Shown: in pieces, positions 48,567-57,387 of the stretch
Layout of the letters: each line of letters begins with the position of its first letter
How positions within the stretch are numbered: the stretch's first letter is position 1
NCBI RefSeq assembly: GCF_002294995.1
Contig: NZ_NSGF01000003.1
Location: forward strand, 310,001 to 374,000
DNA: 64,000 nucleotides
Source: Mesorhizobium sp. WSM3860
GTDB lineage: Bacteria > Pseudomonadota > Alphaproteobacteria > Rhizobiales > Rhizobiaceae
Direction of reading: 5' to 3'
Program-made: the position numbers and the translations under genes
The notes under the pieces: generated by a model
Told to the model about the DNA's origin: nothing
Seen by the model: only the letters and a program-made list of their open reading frames with translations
Databases searched by the model: none

Positions 48567-50210
48567 TCACGGGGCCACTCGATAAAGGCCGAGCGCCAGC
48601 TTGTCTCCTGACGAATAGTTGAGCCCGTCGATCTCGGTCAGCCGCTTCGCCGACTTGCCCTGCCCGGCAAGCAACTCGTTGAGCTTTTGCTCCTCCTTGA
48701 CCGGCGCGAGTCCCAGCGCACAGGTCGGATCGGCCAACAGGTGCTTTGCCACGCCAGCGACGTCGGTCAGCACGGTCTTGGTCCCGACCAGGAACACCAG
48801 GCTCGGCTCGTGATAGGGGGACGAGGCGAGCACCGTGATGTCGCAAGGACGGTTCGCGTCGATGGCGGCCTTGATGGCCGGGCTAAGCCAGATCGGCTTC
48901 AGCGACGGCGCAATCACGCCGAACAGCAGGCTGAACGTTATGCCCGCGCCGGCCGCAATTGCTGCAAGGCGTTCGAGCGGCACCTGCAATTGCCGCGGGA
49001 AAGCCAGATAGCCGGTCACGAGCGCGGCGATTGCCGCCGGAATGCTCCACCAGGAAAAGGCTTTTGCCAAATAGAGCGGCGCGCCGATGCACACTGCCGC
49101 CAGCCCGATCGACACGACGACGACGCCGAAGGCGGTCGACCACCACAGCCAGCTCTGCCAGCGCTTGAGCGGCGCATTGGCCTTGTCCGCCGGCAAGGTG
49201 AGGAGCCAGCCGATCAGCAGCGCCATGCCGGGATAGGCCGGCATCACATAATGCGGCAGCTTGGTCGGGATCGCCTCGAACACCAGCCAGAAGGGGATAT
49301 ACCAGGCGAGACAGAAGCGCAGGCGCGGGTCGTCCCAGAAGCGGTTGATGGCCTGCAGCCCGGCGCCGACCGCGATCAGGCCGAAAGGCCACATGAACAG
49401 CGAATAGGTGAGCATGTAGAAGCCCGGCGGCAGGCCATGCGATTCCTCGCCTTGCGCCACCTTGTTCAGCATGTCCTTGCCGACCGCCTCCTGGAAGAAG
49501 GCGCCGCCGCTCTTCCAGCTGATGAGGATGATCCAGGGCAGCACGATGACGAGCACGATTGCGACACCGCGCACCAGCTTCAGCTTCAAAAGCCAGCGCC
49601 AGTCGCGTTCGAAGGCGAACAGCGCGCCGGCCGTCAGCAGCGACAACAGCGGAGCGACCGGACCCTTGATCAGAATACCCAGTCCCTGCGCGATCCAGAA
49701 GATCCATGGCAGATGGCCGGCAACCGGCTCCTTGCGGCGCGCGGCCAGATAGACCTGCGCCAGCGCGCCTTGCGCGGCCACGCAGCAGGCGAGCAACATG
49801 GCGTCGGTCTTGGCGTCGCGGCCCTCGAAGGCGGTGGCGAAGATGGCGGCCATCATCAGGCCGGCGGCAAGGCCGGCATTGGCGCCGAAGAGTTTTGTGC
49901 CCGTCCAGCCGATGCCGACGACGGCGAGCGCGATGCCGAGCATCGAAACCAGTCGATAGACCCAGATCGGCGCTTCGGCCCCCTCACCACTCAATGCGAC
50001 GGCCGCCGATTGCAGCCAGTAGATGCCGATCGGCTTTTTATAGCGCGTCACATCCTGCAGACGGATGTCGATATAATCGCCGGTCTCGACCATCTGCTTG
50101 GTCGACTGGACGAAGCGGGATTCGTCCCGGTCGACCGGCGGCAGGCTTGCCAGCCCGCTGACGGTCATCAGGATGCTGAACAGAAAGAGGAGGAGATAGT
50201 TCCTGTTCAT
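48567..50210 (-). CDS. Glycosyltransferase family 39 protein, ArnT-like
   Basis: 547 residues, a polyprenyl-phosphate-dependent membrane glycosyltransferase. The catalytic loop DRDESRFVQSTKQM is close to the N-terminus, followed by about 11 membrane segments and a C-terminal periplasmic domain. ArnT-family enzymes add aminoarabinose to lipid A; rhizobial relatives (Rgt type) add galacturonic acid to LPS. Sugar and acceptor are not shown. Forms a tight operon with the PAP2 phosphatase. Confidence 0.88.
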   Translation of the reverse strand: MNRNYLLLFLFSILMTVSGLASLPPVDRDESRFVQSTKQMVETGDYIDIRLQDVTRYKKPIGIYWLQSAAVALSGEGAEAPIWVYRLVSMLGIALAVVGIGWTGTKLFGANAGLAAGLMMAAIFATAFEGRDAKTDAMLLACCVAAQGALAQVYLAARRKEPVAGHLPWIFWIAQGLGILIKGPVAPLLSLLTAGALFAFERDWRWLLKLKLVRGVAIVLVIVLPWIILISWKSGGAFFQEAVGKDMLNKVAQGEESHGLPPGFYMLTYSLFMWPFGLIAVGAGLQAINRFWDDPRLRFCLAWYIPFWLVFEAIPTKLPHYVMPAYPGMALLIGWLLTLPADKANAPLKRWQSWLWWSTAFGVVVVSIGLAAVCIGAPLYLAKAFSWWSIPAAIAALVTGYLAFPRQLQVPLERLAAIAAGAGITFSLLFGVIAPSLKPIWLSPAIKAAIDANRPCDITVLASSPYHEPSLVFLVGTKTVLTDVAGVAKHLLADPTCALGLAPVKEEQKLNELLAGQGKSAKRLTEIDGLNYSSGDKLALGLYRVAP

Positions 50211-50561
50211 CGCGGGAGCTTGTCCGATCTGATCTGCGGGATAGCCCCGTCGCGGCGCGTCGGGTCGTGCTACCCTTGCGCGGGCGCCTCATTACGCCAG
50301 CAGAACGGGCGAAGCAAGAATGCGGCTCATAGTTGGCGACCGCACGCAAAGCCGCAAGCCGCTTTTGCTGATCGCCCGCTTGCCGGTTGAAGCGCGATCT
50401 TACGCGAAACCGGAAACCACTTTTGCTGATCGCCTGTTTCGCTTCTTGAAGCGCGATCTTACGCAAAACCGGAAACCACTTTTGCTGATCGCGCTTGGAT
50501 GCTAAACGCGCCCCTTCACGTCAAGCTCGGCCAAATGCCGTGCGATCTCCGGGAACAAAAG
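50211..50561. other. Gene-free region ahead of tyrS
   Basis: 351 bases between the divergent glycosyltransferase and tyrS genes. The first 130 bases show no clear signal; the rest is taken up by tandem repeats (50344-50492). A 61-codon open frame across the repeats is not coding-like. Confidence 0.55.
50344..50492 (+). repeat. Tandem 58-59 bp direct repeats upstream of tyrS
   Basis: Units begin at 50344, 50402 and 50461, the last cut to 32 bases. The shared core is ACGCAAAACCGGAAACCAC followed by TTTTGCTGATCGC, with GAAGCGCGATCTT at the end of the full units. Unit 1 is more diverged. The array ends 70 bases before the tyrS ATG, and the core resembles a rhizobial dispersed repeat. Confidence 0.8.
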
Positions 50562-51815
50562 ATGTCCGCCTACAAGTCCGATTTTCTGCGCATCATGAGC
50601 GAGCGCGGCTTCATCCACCAGATTTCGGATGAAACCGGCCTCGACCAGCTTTTCGCCAAGGAAACGGTGAGCGCTTATATTGGCTTCGATGCGACGGCAA
50701 AAAGCCTGCATGCCGGATCGCTGATCCAGATCATGATGCTGCACTGGCTGCAGCAGACCGGCCACCGGCCGATCGCGCTGATGGGCGGCGGCACCTCGAT
50801 GATCGGCGATCCTTCCTTCAAGGACGAAGCGCGCAAGCTGCTGACGCCTGAGGACATCGAGAGCAATCTCGTCGGCATCCGCCGCAATTTCGCGCCTTAC
50901 CTCAGATTCGGCAGCGGCGCCGGCGACGCGGTGATGGTCAACAATGCCGACTGGCTGATGGAGATCAACTACGTCAATTTCCTGCGCGATGTCGGCCGGC
51001 ATTTCTCCGTCAACCGCATGCTTGCCTTCGATTCCGTGAAGCTCAGGCTCGACCGCGAGCAGTCGCTGTCGTTCCTCGAATTCAACTACATGATCCTGCA
51101 GGCCTACGACTTCGTCGAGCTCTACAAGCGCGTCGGCTGCCGGCTGCAGATGGGCGGCTCGGACCAGTGGGGCAATATCGTCAACGGCATCGATCTCGGC
51201 CATCGCATGGAAAGCGTGCAGCTCTTTGCGATGACGACGCCGCTCCTCACCACCTCGTCGGGCGCCAAGATGGGCAAGTCGGCCTCGGGCGCTGTCTGGC
51301 TCGACGGCGATATGCTGTCGGCTTACGAGTTCTGGCAGTACTGGCGCAACACCGAGGACGCCGATGTCGGACGCTTCCTGAAGCTCTACACGACACTGCC
51401 GCTCGATGAGGTCGCGCGGCTCGAAAAGCTCGGCGGCTCGGAGATCAACGAGGCGAAGAAGATTCTCGCCACCGAGATCACCGCCATGCTGCATGGCCGC
51501 GAGGCGGCCGAGACGGCAAGCGAAACCGCGCGCAAGACTTTCGAGGAAGGCGCGCTCGCCGACGCGCTGCCCAGCATCGACGTCGCCAAGGCTGATCTCG
51601 AGGCCGGCATCGGCATCCTGTCGCTGTTCGTAAGCGCCGGGCTCGCCGGCTCCAATGGCGAAGCGCGCCGACATGTCCAGGGCGGCGCCGTGCGCCTCAA
51701 CGACCAGGCGGTCACGGACGACCGGCGCGTGGTGACGCTTCAGGACCTGGGCGCACAGGGCGTTGCAAAACTCTCGTTCGGCAGGAAGAAGCACGTTCTG
51801 GTACGGCCGATCTAG
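50562..51815 (+). CDS. tyrS: Tyrosyl-tRNA synthetase
   Basis: 417 residues, class I synthetase: HIGH-like [29 protein letters not shown], and KMSKS-like [15 protein letters not shown]-terminal S4-like RNA-binding domain ends the protein ([19 protein letters not shown]). Start at 50562 ([11 protein letters not shown]); earlier in-frame residues lie in the repeat flank. Convergent with the AsmA-like gene. Confidence 0.97.
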   Translation: MSAYKSDFLRIMSERGFIHQISDETGLDQLFAKETVSAYIGFDATAKSLHAGSLIQIMMLHWLQQTGHRPIALMGGGTSMIGDPSFKDEARKLLTPEDIESNLVGIRRNFAPYLRFGSGAGDAVMVNNADWLMEINYVNFLRDVGRHFSVNRMLAFDSVKLRLDREQSLSFLEFNYMILQAYDFVELYKRVGCRLQMGGSDQWGNIVNGIDLGHRMESVQLFAMTTPLLTTSSGAKMGKSASGAVWLDGDMLSAYEFWQYWRNTEDADVGRFLKLYTTLPLDEVARLEKLGGSEINEAKKILATEITAMLHGREAAETASETARKTFEEGALADALPSIDVAKADLEAGIGILSLFVSAGLAGSNGEARRHVQGGAVRLNDQAVTDDRRVVTLQDLGAQGVAKLSFGRKKHVLVRPI

Positions 51816-51824
51816 TCGGCGTCA

Positions 51825-54800
51825 TCACCGATATTCGAAGATTGAGCGAAATATTCCCGGCGCCACCACCGACAGCGGATTGATGTTGAGCGTCGGCTTG
51901 TTGGCGTTGCCGCGCAGCCGGTAGGTGACGCCGATCAGGCCGCGGTCGCGGCCGTTGCCGAGCAGCGGGCCGAACAGCGGCAGCTCACCGAAGATGCGGT
52001 TCAGCCCATAGACCGGCATGAAGGTGCCGGTCATGTCCATATTGTTGTCTTGGTCGTAGAGCGTGCCCTGGAAGGTGGTGCCGATGCGCGGACCGCGCAA
52101 CAAGCCGTTTGCCAGTCTGAGATAGCCGGAGCCCTTGTCGATCTCGGCATAGCCGCGCTCGAACTGCACCCTTGAGGTGTCGATGTCGGCCTTCACCGCC
52201 TGGTTGAGGCTGCGCGTGTCGCCGGCCGGCCTGGTCGAAACGATCGACGCAAGCTTCGGCTCGTTGACGACATAGAAATTGCTGGCGTCGACCTGGCCCT
52301 TCATTGGCCCGTCGGCGTCGCCCGCCAGCGACAGCGTGATGGTCCCGCCCTCCATATGCTCGTAGATGTTGAGGAAGCGCAGGATAGCGCCGGCATCGGC
52401 CGATTTCATCCTGAGGGACCTGCCGCCGTCGCCGGTGGTGTTTCGGACGGCAATGGCGGCGCCCGAACTCGCCGTCGCGCTGACATCGAGACCATTCACC
52501 CGGGAGCCGGCAGCGCTGTAATTCAGCTTGAGGTTCGACAGCACCTCGTCGTGAAAGCCTGTCAGCGATTTCACGTCGGCACTCACCGAGATCGCGTCGG
52601 CGCCGGCGCCTTTTGTGGCTGTATCGACGTCTGAGGTGAACTGCTTGATCAGCGAGCGTGCATCGAGAGCGTCGCCGCTGACATTGACCGCATAGCTTTT
52701 GCCCGATCGTTTCACCGAGACCGCGACGTCGTCGCCTCTGTTGAGCGCGACCTTACTGAAGCGTGCCGAGGACAGCGCCCCGTTGACCAGTGTCACGTCG
52801 CCGTCGACCGAAAAGCTCTTCCCGTCGAGATCGAAGTCGGACAGCGTGGTCGTGCTGCCGGACTTCGCCATCGTGAAGGTGACCTTGGCCGGAATGCCGG
52901 CGCCCTTGCTCCACCCTGCCCAGGGGATGTCGAGCCTTGCGTTGGTCAGGTCGGCCGAGACGTTCTGGACGCCCTCGCCGCTCTTGTCGATCGCCACCTT
53001 GATGGTTCCGGAAAGCAGCGGCGACAGGCCGGGCATTGCTGCAGCGCGCGTCTTGTCGTCGATCACCAACGCGACCTTACGGCTACGCGGTGGCCCGCTG
53101 TCCTCGAGCGGCTCGACCAGGTCGAGCTCGGCCGGAATGCCGTTCAGCTTCGCCTTGGCCGATATCACCGCACGGTCGGGGCTCACGGTTATCGACCCGT
53201 CGGCCTCGGTCACCGTCTGGTCCTCGAACGGCTTCGCTAGGGAAAGATCCTGGTAGTCCAGCGCCACCAGCCAGTCGAGCGTCGAAGTATCGACGCCGGA
53301 GGTCAGCGGAATATCGGCCCGCACATGCCCGGTGACGGTGCCGCTCAAATCCTCCGGCGCAAGCCCGACATGGCGCATGGCATTGATCGGCTCAAAGGAG
53401 GCGAGCTCGGCAATCGCCGGTGCTTCGCCGGCGACATCGATGGCGAGCGAGCCTATCACGGGCGAAACATTTGCCTGCTTCACCGTCAGCGTGCCGCCGC
53501 TTGCCGCCACGGTGCGGCCGCTCGGCATAAAGACGCTGCCCGAGGACAGCGTGATGTCGACATCGTTACCGTGGAAGGCAACGACACCGGCCGCATCGCG
53601 GATCGGCGGAATGCGCCCCGCCGTGTCGAAGCGCGAGCCCTCGACCTGGAAGCGGCCGAACACCTCGTCGCCGGAAAGCGGAACGCCGTTGCCAAGCCGC
53701 CCCGGCACGACCTGGAACTGCAGCTTGGCGTCGACCACGCGGCCGCCGAACAGATTGTCCAGCACCCAAAGCCGCGCATTGCGGGCGGAGAACCAGGGCC
53801 ACAACTGCTTCACATGCGAAACCGGCATGTCGTGCACATTGAGCGACAGCGACACACCCGGCGGGCCATTGTCGATGAAGGCGAGCGACGCCGTGCCCAG
53901 CACCTCGCTCGGACCGCCGGAGCGGACGCCGATCTGCTCGGCGACGAGCTTGCGGCTCTTGGTCTGGTAGACGCCGGCGACCCGGGCAAGGAACTGAAGC
54001 GCCGGCTCCGGCGATTCCGAAGGCGCGAGCGTCGAGCCGTCGCTGACAAGGTCATAGCGGTAGGACGGCTCCTCGCCCTCGGCTGCCGGCTTCGGCCCGA
54101 TCGAGCCTGAGAAATCGAATGTCGAGCGGCCGGTCCTGATCAGCAGTTTATCGATGGAGATCTTGTTCGATCCCTCGACAAGCGTGGCACTGGCATCGAC
54201 GTCGGCCGGCAGCTGCCCGCGAGAGCCGAGATCGAGCACCGAGCCGCCGAGCGACAGCGACGCCGTCAGCCGCGACGGCGTCTCACCGGACGCTTCAGCG
54301 CCCGAAAGCTTCAGCGCAAGAGAACCAAGCTTGCCGCCATGGGAGGCGAAGTTCCCGCCGCCGGAGCTTCCCTGAGCGGGCGTTCCGCCGACGTCCGCTA
54401 TCGCGAGGCTGGCGTCCAGCGATGCGATCCGCCTGGCGTTCGGATCGCGCGCCGCGGAGGCGTTCAAGCTGACATGCCGGCCGTCGACATCGGCATTTGA
54501 AGACAATTCCATGCTGCCCGTGCCCGTCTGCCCAACCGTGGCCTCGGCGACGGTCACACGCTGGACGGGCCCGCCCGGCGGCAATTCGAACTCGACGTTG
54601 CGGAGGTCGATCTGGCGCATCGATTCCGCGCGCACCGCATCCAGCGCCTCGTTGACGCCGCCAAACACGGCCGCCGATACTTTCTCGGGATCGATGAGAC
54701 CATCCTCGTTGCGCAACGCCGTCGTCAAATCACCGCCGCCGGACGGCATGGCGGCGACCATGATGTGGGCATCGGAAAACCGGGCGCTGGTCAGCTTGAC

Positions 54801-55235
54801 CTGGCCGGATAGCAGCGGCAGCAGGCGCATGCCGAAGCGGACGCGCCCGACGTCGGCCATCGGCTTGCCGTCGGCCGTCTTCAAGCTAACGTCGCTGACC
54901 TGCAGGGCGACGAAGCTCGACCCGTCGAGCGTCAGCCGCGCCGGCCCGACGGTGACGTTGAGATCGACGCCTGCGAGCTTCTCGATGGCCGTCTCGGCTT
55001 CGGCGCGAAGTCGCTCGGTGCCGATGCCTGACGTGCCAAGCACATAGACGCCAATTGCCGCCAGAAGCACCAGCGCGCAGAGGCCGGCGAACACCCGACC
55101 GAGGATGCGGAAGCGCCGGCGCACCGAAGCACGGCCGAGCGGCGGCACGCTGCACGCGGACGGAAAGGCTCCCAGGTCGGTGATCTCGTCACGCCTGAAC
55201 CTGATCTTCTCGTGCTGCGGTTGCTCCTGATCCAA
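51825..55235 (-). CDS. AsmA-like/DUF3971 inner-membrane protein, YhdP/TamB type
   Basis: 1136 residues. A single membrane segment near residues 45-65 (FAGLCALVLLAAIGVYVLG) is followed by a very long periplasmic part made of repetitive beta strands, with DUF3971-like and AsmA C-terminal-like regions, ending in PLFGPLLGNGRDRGLIGVTY. Proteins of this sort carry phospholipid between the membranes as bridge-like grooves. Which of YhdP, TamB or AsmA it equals cannot be judged by eye. Its 5' end meets the bcp gene across a divergent 97-base gap. Confidence 0.88.
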   Translation of the reverse strand: MDQEQPQHEKIRFRRDEITDLGAFPSACSVPPLGRASVRRRFRILGRVFAGLCALVLLAAIGVYVLGTSGIGTERLRAEAETAIEKLAGVDLNVTVGPARLTLDGSSFVALQVSDVSLKTADGKPMADVGRVRFGMRLLPLLSGQVKLTSARFSDAHIMVAAMPSGGGDLTTALRNEDGLIDPEKVSAAVFGGVNEALDAVRAESMRQIDLRNVEFELPPGGPVQRVTVAEATVGQTGTGSMELSSNADVDGRHVSLNASAARDPNARRIASLDASLAIADVGGTPAQGSSGGGNFASHGGKLGSLALKLSGAEASGETPSRLTASLSLGGSVLDLGSRGQLPADVDASATLVEGSNKISIDKLLIRTGRSTFDFSGSIGPKPAAEGEEPSYRYDLVSDGSTLAPSESPEPALQFLARVAGVYQTKSRKLVAEQIGVRSGGPSEVLGTASLAFIDNGPPGVSLSLNVHDMPVSHVKQLWPWFSARNARLWVLDNLFGGRVVDAKLQFQVVPGRLGNGVPLSGDEVFGRFQVEGSRFDTAGRIPPIRDAAGVVAFHGNDVDITLSSGSVFMPSGRTVAASGGTLTVKQANVSPVIGSLAIDVAGEAPAIAELASFEPINAMRHVGLAPEDLSGTVTGHVRADIPLTSGVDTSTLDWLVALDYQDLSLAKPFEDQTVTEADGSITVSPDRAVISAKAKLNGIPAELDLVEPLEDSGPPRSRKVALVIDDKTRAAAMPGLSPLLSGTIKVAIDKSGEGVQNVSADLTNARLDIPWAGWSKGAGIPAKVTFTMAKSGSTTTLSDFDLDGKSFSVDGDVTLVNGALSSARFSKVALNRGDDVAVSVKRSGKSYAVNVSGDALDARSLIKQFTSDVDTATKGAGADAISVSADVKSLTGFHDEVLSNLKLNYSAAGSRVNGLDVSATASSGAAIAVRNTTGDGGRSLRMKSADAGAILRFLNIYEHMEGGTITLSLAGDADGPMKGQVDASNFYVVNEPKLASIVSTRPAGDTRSLNQAVKADIDTSRVQFERGYAEIDKGSGYLRLANGLLRGPRIGTTFQGTLYDQDNNMDMTGTFMPVYGLNRIFGELPLFGPLLGNGRDRGLIGVTYRLRGNANKPTLNINPLSVVAPGIFRSIFEYR

Positions 55236-55332
55236 GCAATATTCCGTTGTAAACGTACTCGTCGTGGACGAATCCCCGCCTCACGTTATATCGATGCTCG
55301 ATCCGCGCGTAACCGCAAACAAGGGCATCGAC

Positions 55333-55800
55333 ATGGCTGATCTCGACGTGGGCGACGTTGCGCCGCAATTCGATCTTCCGCGCGACGGCGGCGGCTCCCT
55401 CAGCCTCGCCGCGATCCGGGGAAACCCTGTCGTACTCTACTTTTATCCGCAGGACGACACCACAAGCTGCACCAACGAGGCGATCGGCTTCTCGCAGCTG
55501 AAGCCGGAATTCGAGAAGGCCGGCGCCGTGGTGGTTGGGCTGTCTCCGGATAGCGTAAAAAAACACGACAAATTCAAGGCGAAATACGATCTGACCGTCG
55601 ATCTCGTCGCCGACGTCGAGCGCAAGGTGATCGAGGCCTATCATCTGTGGGTCGAGAAGACGATGTACGGCCGCAAGTATATGGGCGTCGAGCGCGCCAC
55701 CTTCCTGATCGGCAAGGGCGGACGCATCGCCCGCATTTGGCGGCAGGTGCGCGTCAAGGGCCATGCCGAAGAGGTGCTGGAGGCGGTGCGTGCGCTCTGA
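55333..55800 (+). CDS. bcp: Bcp-type peroxiredoxin lacking a resolving Cys
   Basis: 155 residues, AhpC/TSA fold of the Bcp class: GDVAPQFDLPRDGGGSLSL, VLYFYPQDDTTSCTNEAIGF, TMYGRKYMGVERATFLI. The peroxidatic Cys is in TTSCTNEA; the second Cys that usually follows five residues later is replaced (Ile-Gly-Phe), so it is a 1-Cys form that must be recycled by another thiol. Start at 55333; codons upstream to 55264 could add 23 residues. Confidence 0.92.
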   Translation: MADLDVGDVAPQFDLPRDGGGSLSLAAIRGNPVVLYFYPQDDTTSCTNEAIGFSQLKPEFEKAGAVVVGLSPDSVKKHDKFKAKYDLTVDLVADVERKVIEAYHLWVEKTMYGRKYMGVERATFLIGKGGRIARIWRQVRVKGHAEEVLEAVRAL

Positions 55801-55967
55801 AGCGGGCAGATCCAAAGCTTCCGCGATTTTGCTGACCCCCTCTCCCTGCAACCCGTCACCCGCGTTGCGGGAATTGGTTTACACCGACATCGCGGTCAGC
55901 AAAGCTTTGTTAACCCTAATAATGTGTAATCGAGCTGTCGTTGGAGTCGTAACGAAAGCTTGGTCCC

Positions 55968-57251
55968 GTGAATTCAAACGGTCAGTCAGCGGTCTTCGGC
56001 AGGCGTAAGGAGCCCCATACGGTCATTATCGCCCGGGGCAACGAGATCAGGCATTTCACCATCCGCCCGTGGCTTGCCGCCTTCATCGGGTCGGCGCTTG
56101 CGGCGATCGCCATCGGCTATCTCCTCGCCACCTCCTACCTGGTGCTGCGCGATGACCTGATCGGCGCCACCACAGCCAGGCAGGCGCGCTTGCAGCAGGC
56201 CTATGAGGATCGCATCTCCGCGCTTCGCGCCCAGGTCGACCGCATCACCAGCCGCCAGCTTCTCGACCAGCAGCTCATGGAAACCAAGGTCAGCGAGCTG
56301 CTGGCCAGGCAAAGCCAGCTCAGCCAGCGTCATGGCCGGCTCGGACCGATCCTCGAACGCGCCGAGAGCGAGGTCGGCGATGTGCCCGCCGCGGCCAACG
56401 CCAACGCGACGAAACCCGACGAGCACGCCGAGATCAGCGGCAGCCTTCCGCAGGCCACGACCTACTCCGTCGCGTCTTTGGGCGCCGGCGATACCAGGCC
56501 ATTCTCCCTGTGGTCGACACGCTCCGAGTCGCTCGACAACGAAACGGCAGCGGATCGCGCCGACAAGCTCTTCGTGTCGATCAACGCTTCGCTCAAGGCC
56601 ATCGAGAACCAGCAGCTTACCCGCATCACCACGCTCGCCGACAACGCTTACCGCAACGCGGACGCGATCTCGCAGGCGCTGCAAGCCGCCGGGCTGCCGG
56701 TTGACACCGAGCTCGACAAGAACGATGTCGGCGGGCCGCTGGTGCCGCTCGATTCTTCAATGATCTTCGACAGCAAAGTCAAAGAGCTGGATGAAGCTCT
56801 TGATGCGCTGGATCAAGTCAAGAAGGAAGCGCGCAAGCTGCCGCTCAGCAATCCCGCGCCGGGCCATACTGTGACCAGCCCATTCGGGGTGCGTACCGAC
56901 CCGATCCTCGGCACGGCCGCGTTGCACACGGGAATGGATTTCAGGGCACCGATCGGCATGCCGGCGAAGGTCACCGCTGCCGGAATCGTCACCAAGGCCG
57001 GCTGGAACGGCGGCTACGGCAGGATGGTCGAAGTCGACCACGGCAACGGCTTTGCAACGCGCTATGGCCACCTCAGCGAGATCGACGTGACTGTCGGCCA
57101 GAAGCTCGCCGCGGGCGACGTGATCGGCAAGACCGGCAGCAGCGGCCGCTCGACCGGCCCGCATCTCCACTACGAAGTGCGCCATAACGGCGAGGCGGTC
57201 GACCCGCTGCGCTTCCTCGCCGTCGGCAAGAAAGTCGCGCAGTACCTTTAG
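55968..57251 (+). CDS. M23 family metallopeptidase (LytM/NlpD type)
   Basis: 427 residues from GTG 55968. An N-terminal membrane anchor (WLAAFIGSALAAIAIGYLLA, about residues 34-56), a coiled coil with repeated Gln/Arg/Leu, then a LytM domain with the zinc ligands intact: HTGMDFRAPIG and GPHLHYEVRHNG. It should cut peptidoglycan crosslinks at the cell surface or in division. The upstream gap has GTTAACC, a partial CtrA-type half-site, but not a full TTAA-N7-TTAA box. Confidence 0.92.
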   Translation: MNSNGQSAVFGRRKEPHTVIIARGNEIRHFTIRPWLAAFIGSALAAIAIGYLLATSYLVLRDDLIGATTARQARLQQAYEDRISALRAQVDRITSRQLLDQQLMETKVSELLARQSQLSQRHGRLGPILERAESEVGDVPAAANANATKPDEHAEISGSLPQATTYSVASLGAGDTRPFSLWSTRSESLDNETAADRADKLFVSINASLKAIENQQLTRITTLADNAYRNADAISQALQAAGLPVDTELDKNDVGGPLVPLDSSMIFDSKVKELDEALDALDQVKKEARKLPLSNPAPGHTVTSPFGVRTDPILGTAALHTGMDFRAPIGMPAKVTAAGIVTKAGWNGGYGRMVEVDHGNGFATRYGHLSEIDVTVGQKLAAGDVIGKTGSSGRSTGPHLHYEVRHNGEAVDPLRFLAVGKKVAQYL

Positions 57252-57322
57252 CGCACGCCTCGCGGCCGACCGGAGATCCCTCCAGACTTATCCACTGTTT
57301 GCCTGGCAGCGCTCGCTTCGGA

Positions 57323-57356
57323 TTGACTCAATTCAAGTTGTAGGATGATATGCATC
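57323..57356 (+). promoter_or_regulatory. Promoter and GntR-type operator of the FAD oxidase operon
   Basis: TTGACT (57323-57328), 17 bases, TGATAT (57346-57351); the -10 is weak. Inverted GATG/CATC (57344-57356) with five bases between overlaps the -10. FadR-family regulators bind such short dyads, and one is encoded by the second gene of this operon, so autoregulation is likely. Confidence 0.45.
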
Positions 57357-57387
57357 ACCCTGTCGCCTTACACCGATTGCGCCGCTG

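Noticed and set aside
48687..50390. 567-codon open frame on the plus strand
   Set aside because: Antisense to the glycosyltransferase; Arg/Gln/His-rich composition typical of shadows.
50344..50492. CRISPR array
   Set aside because: Adjacent repeats of 58-59 bases with no unique spacers of uniform size and no cas genes; a plain tandem repeat.
50320..50505. 61-codon ORF with internal repeats upstream of tyrS
   Set aside because: It only reads the tandem DNA repeat; no start site signal and no protein family.
55900..55935. CtrA box upstream of the M23 peptidase
   Set aside because: GTTAACC is present but the second TTAA at seven bases is missing.
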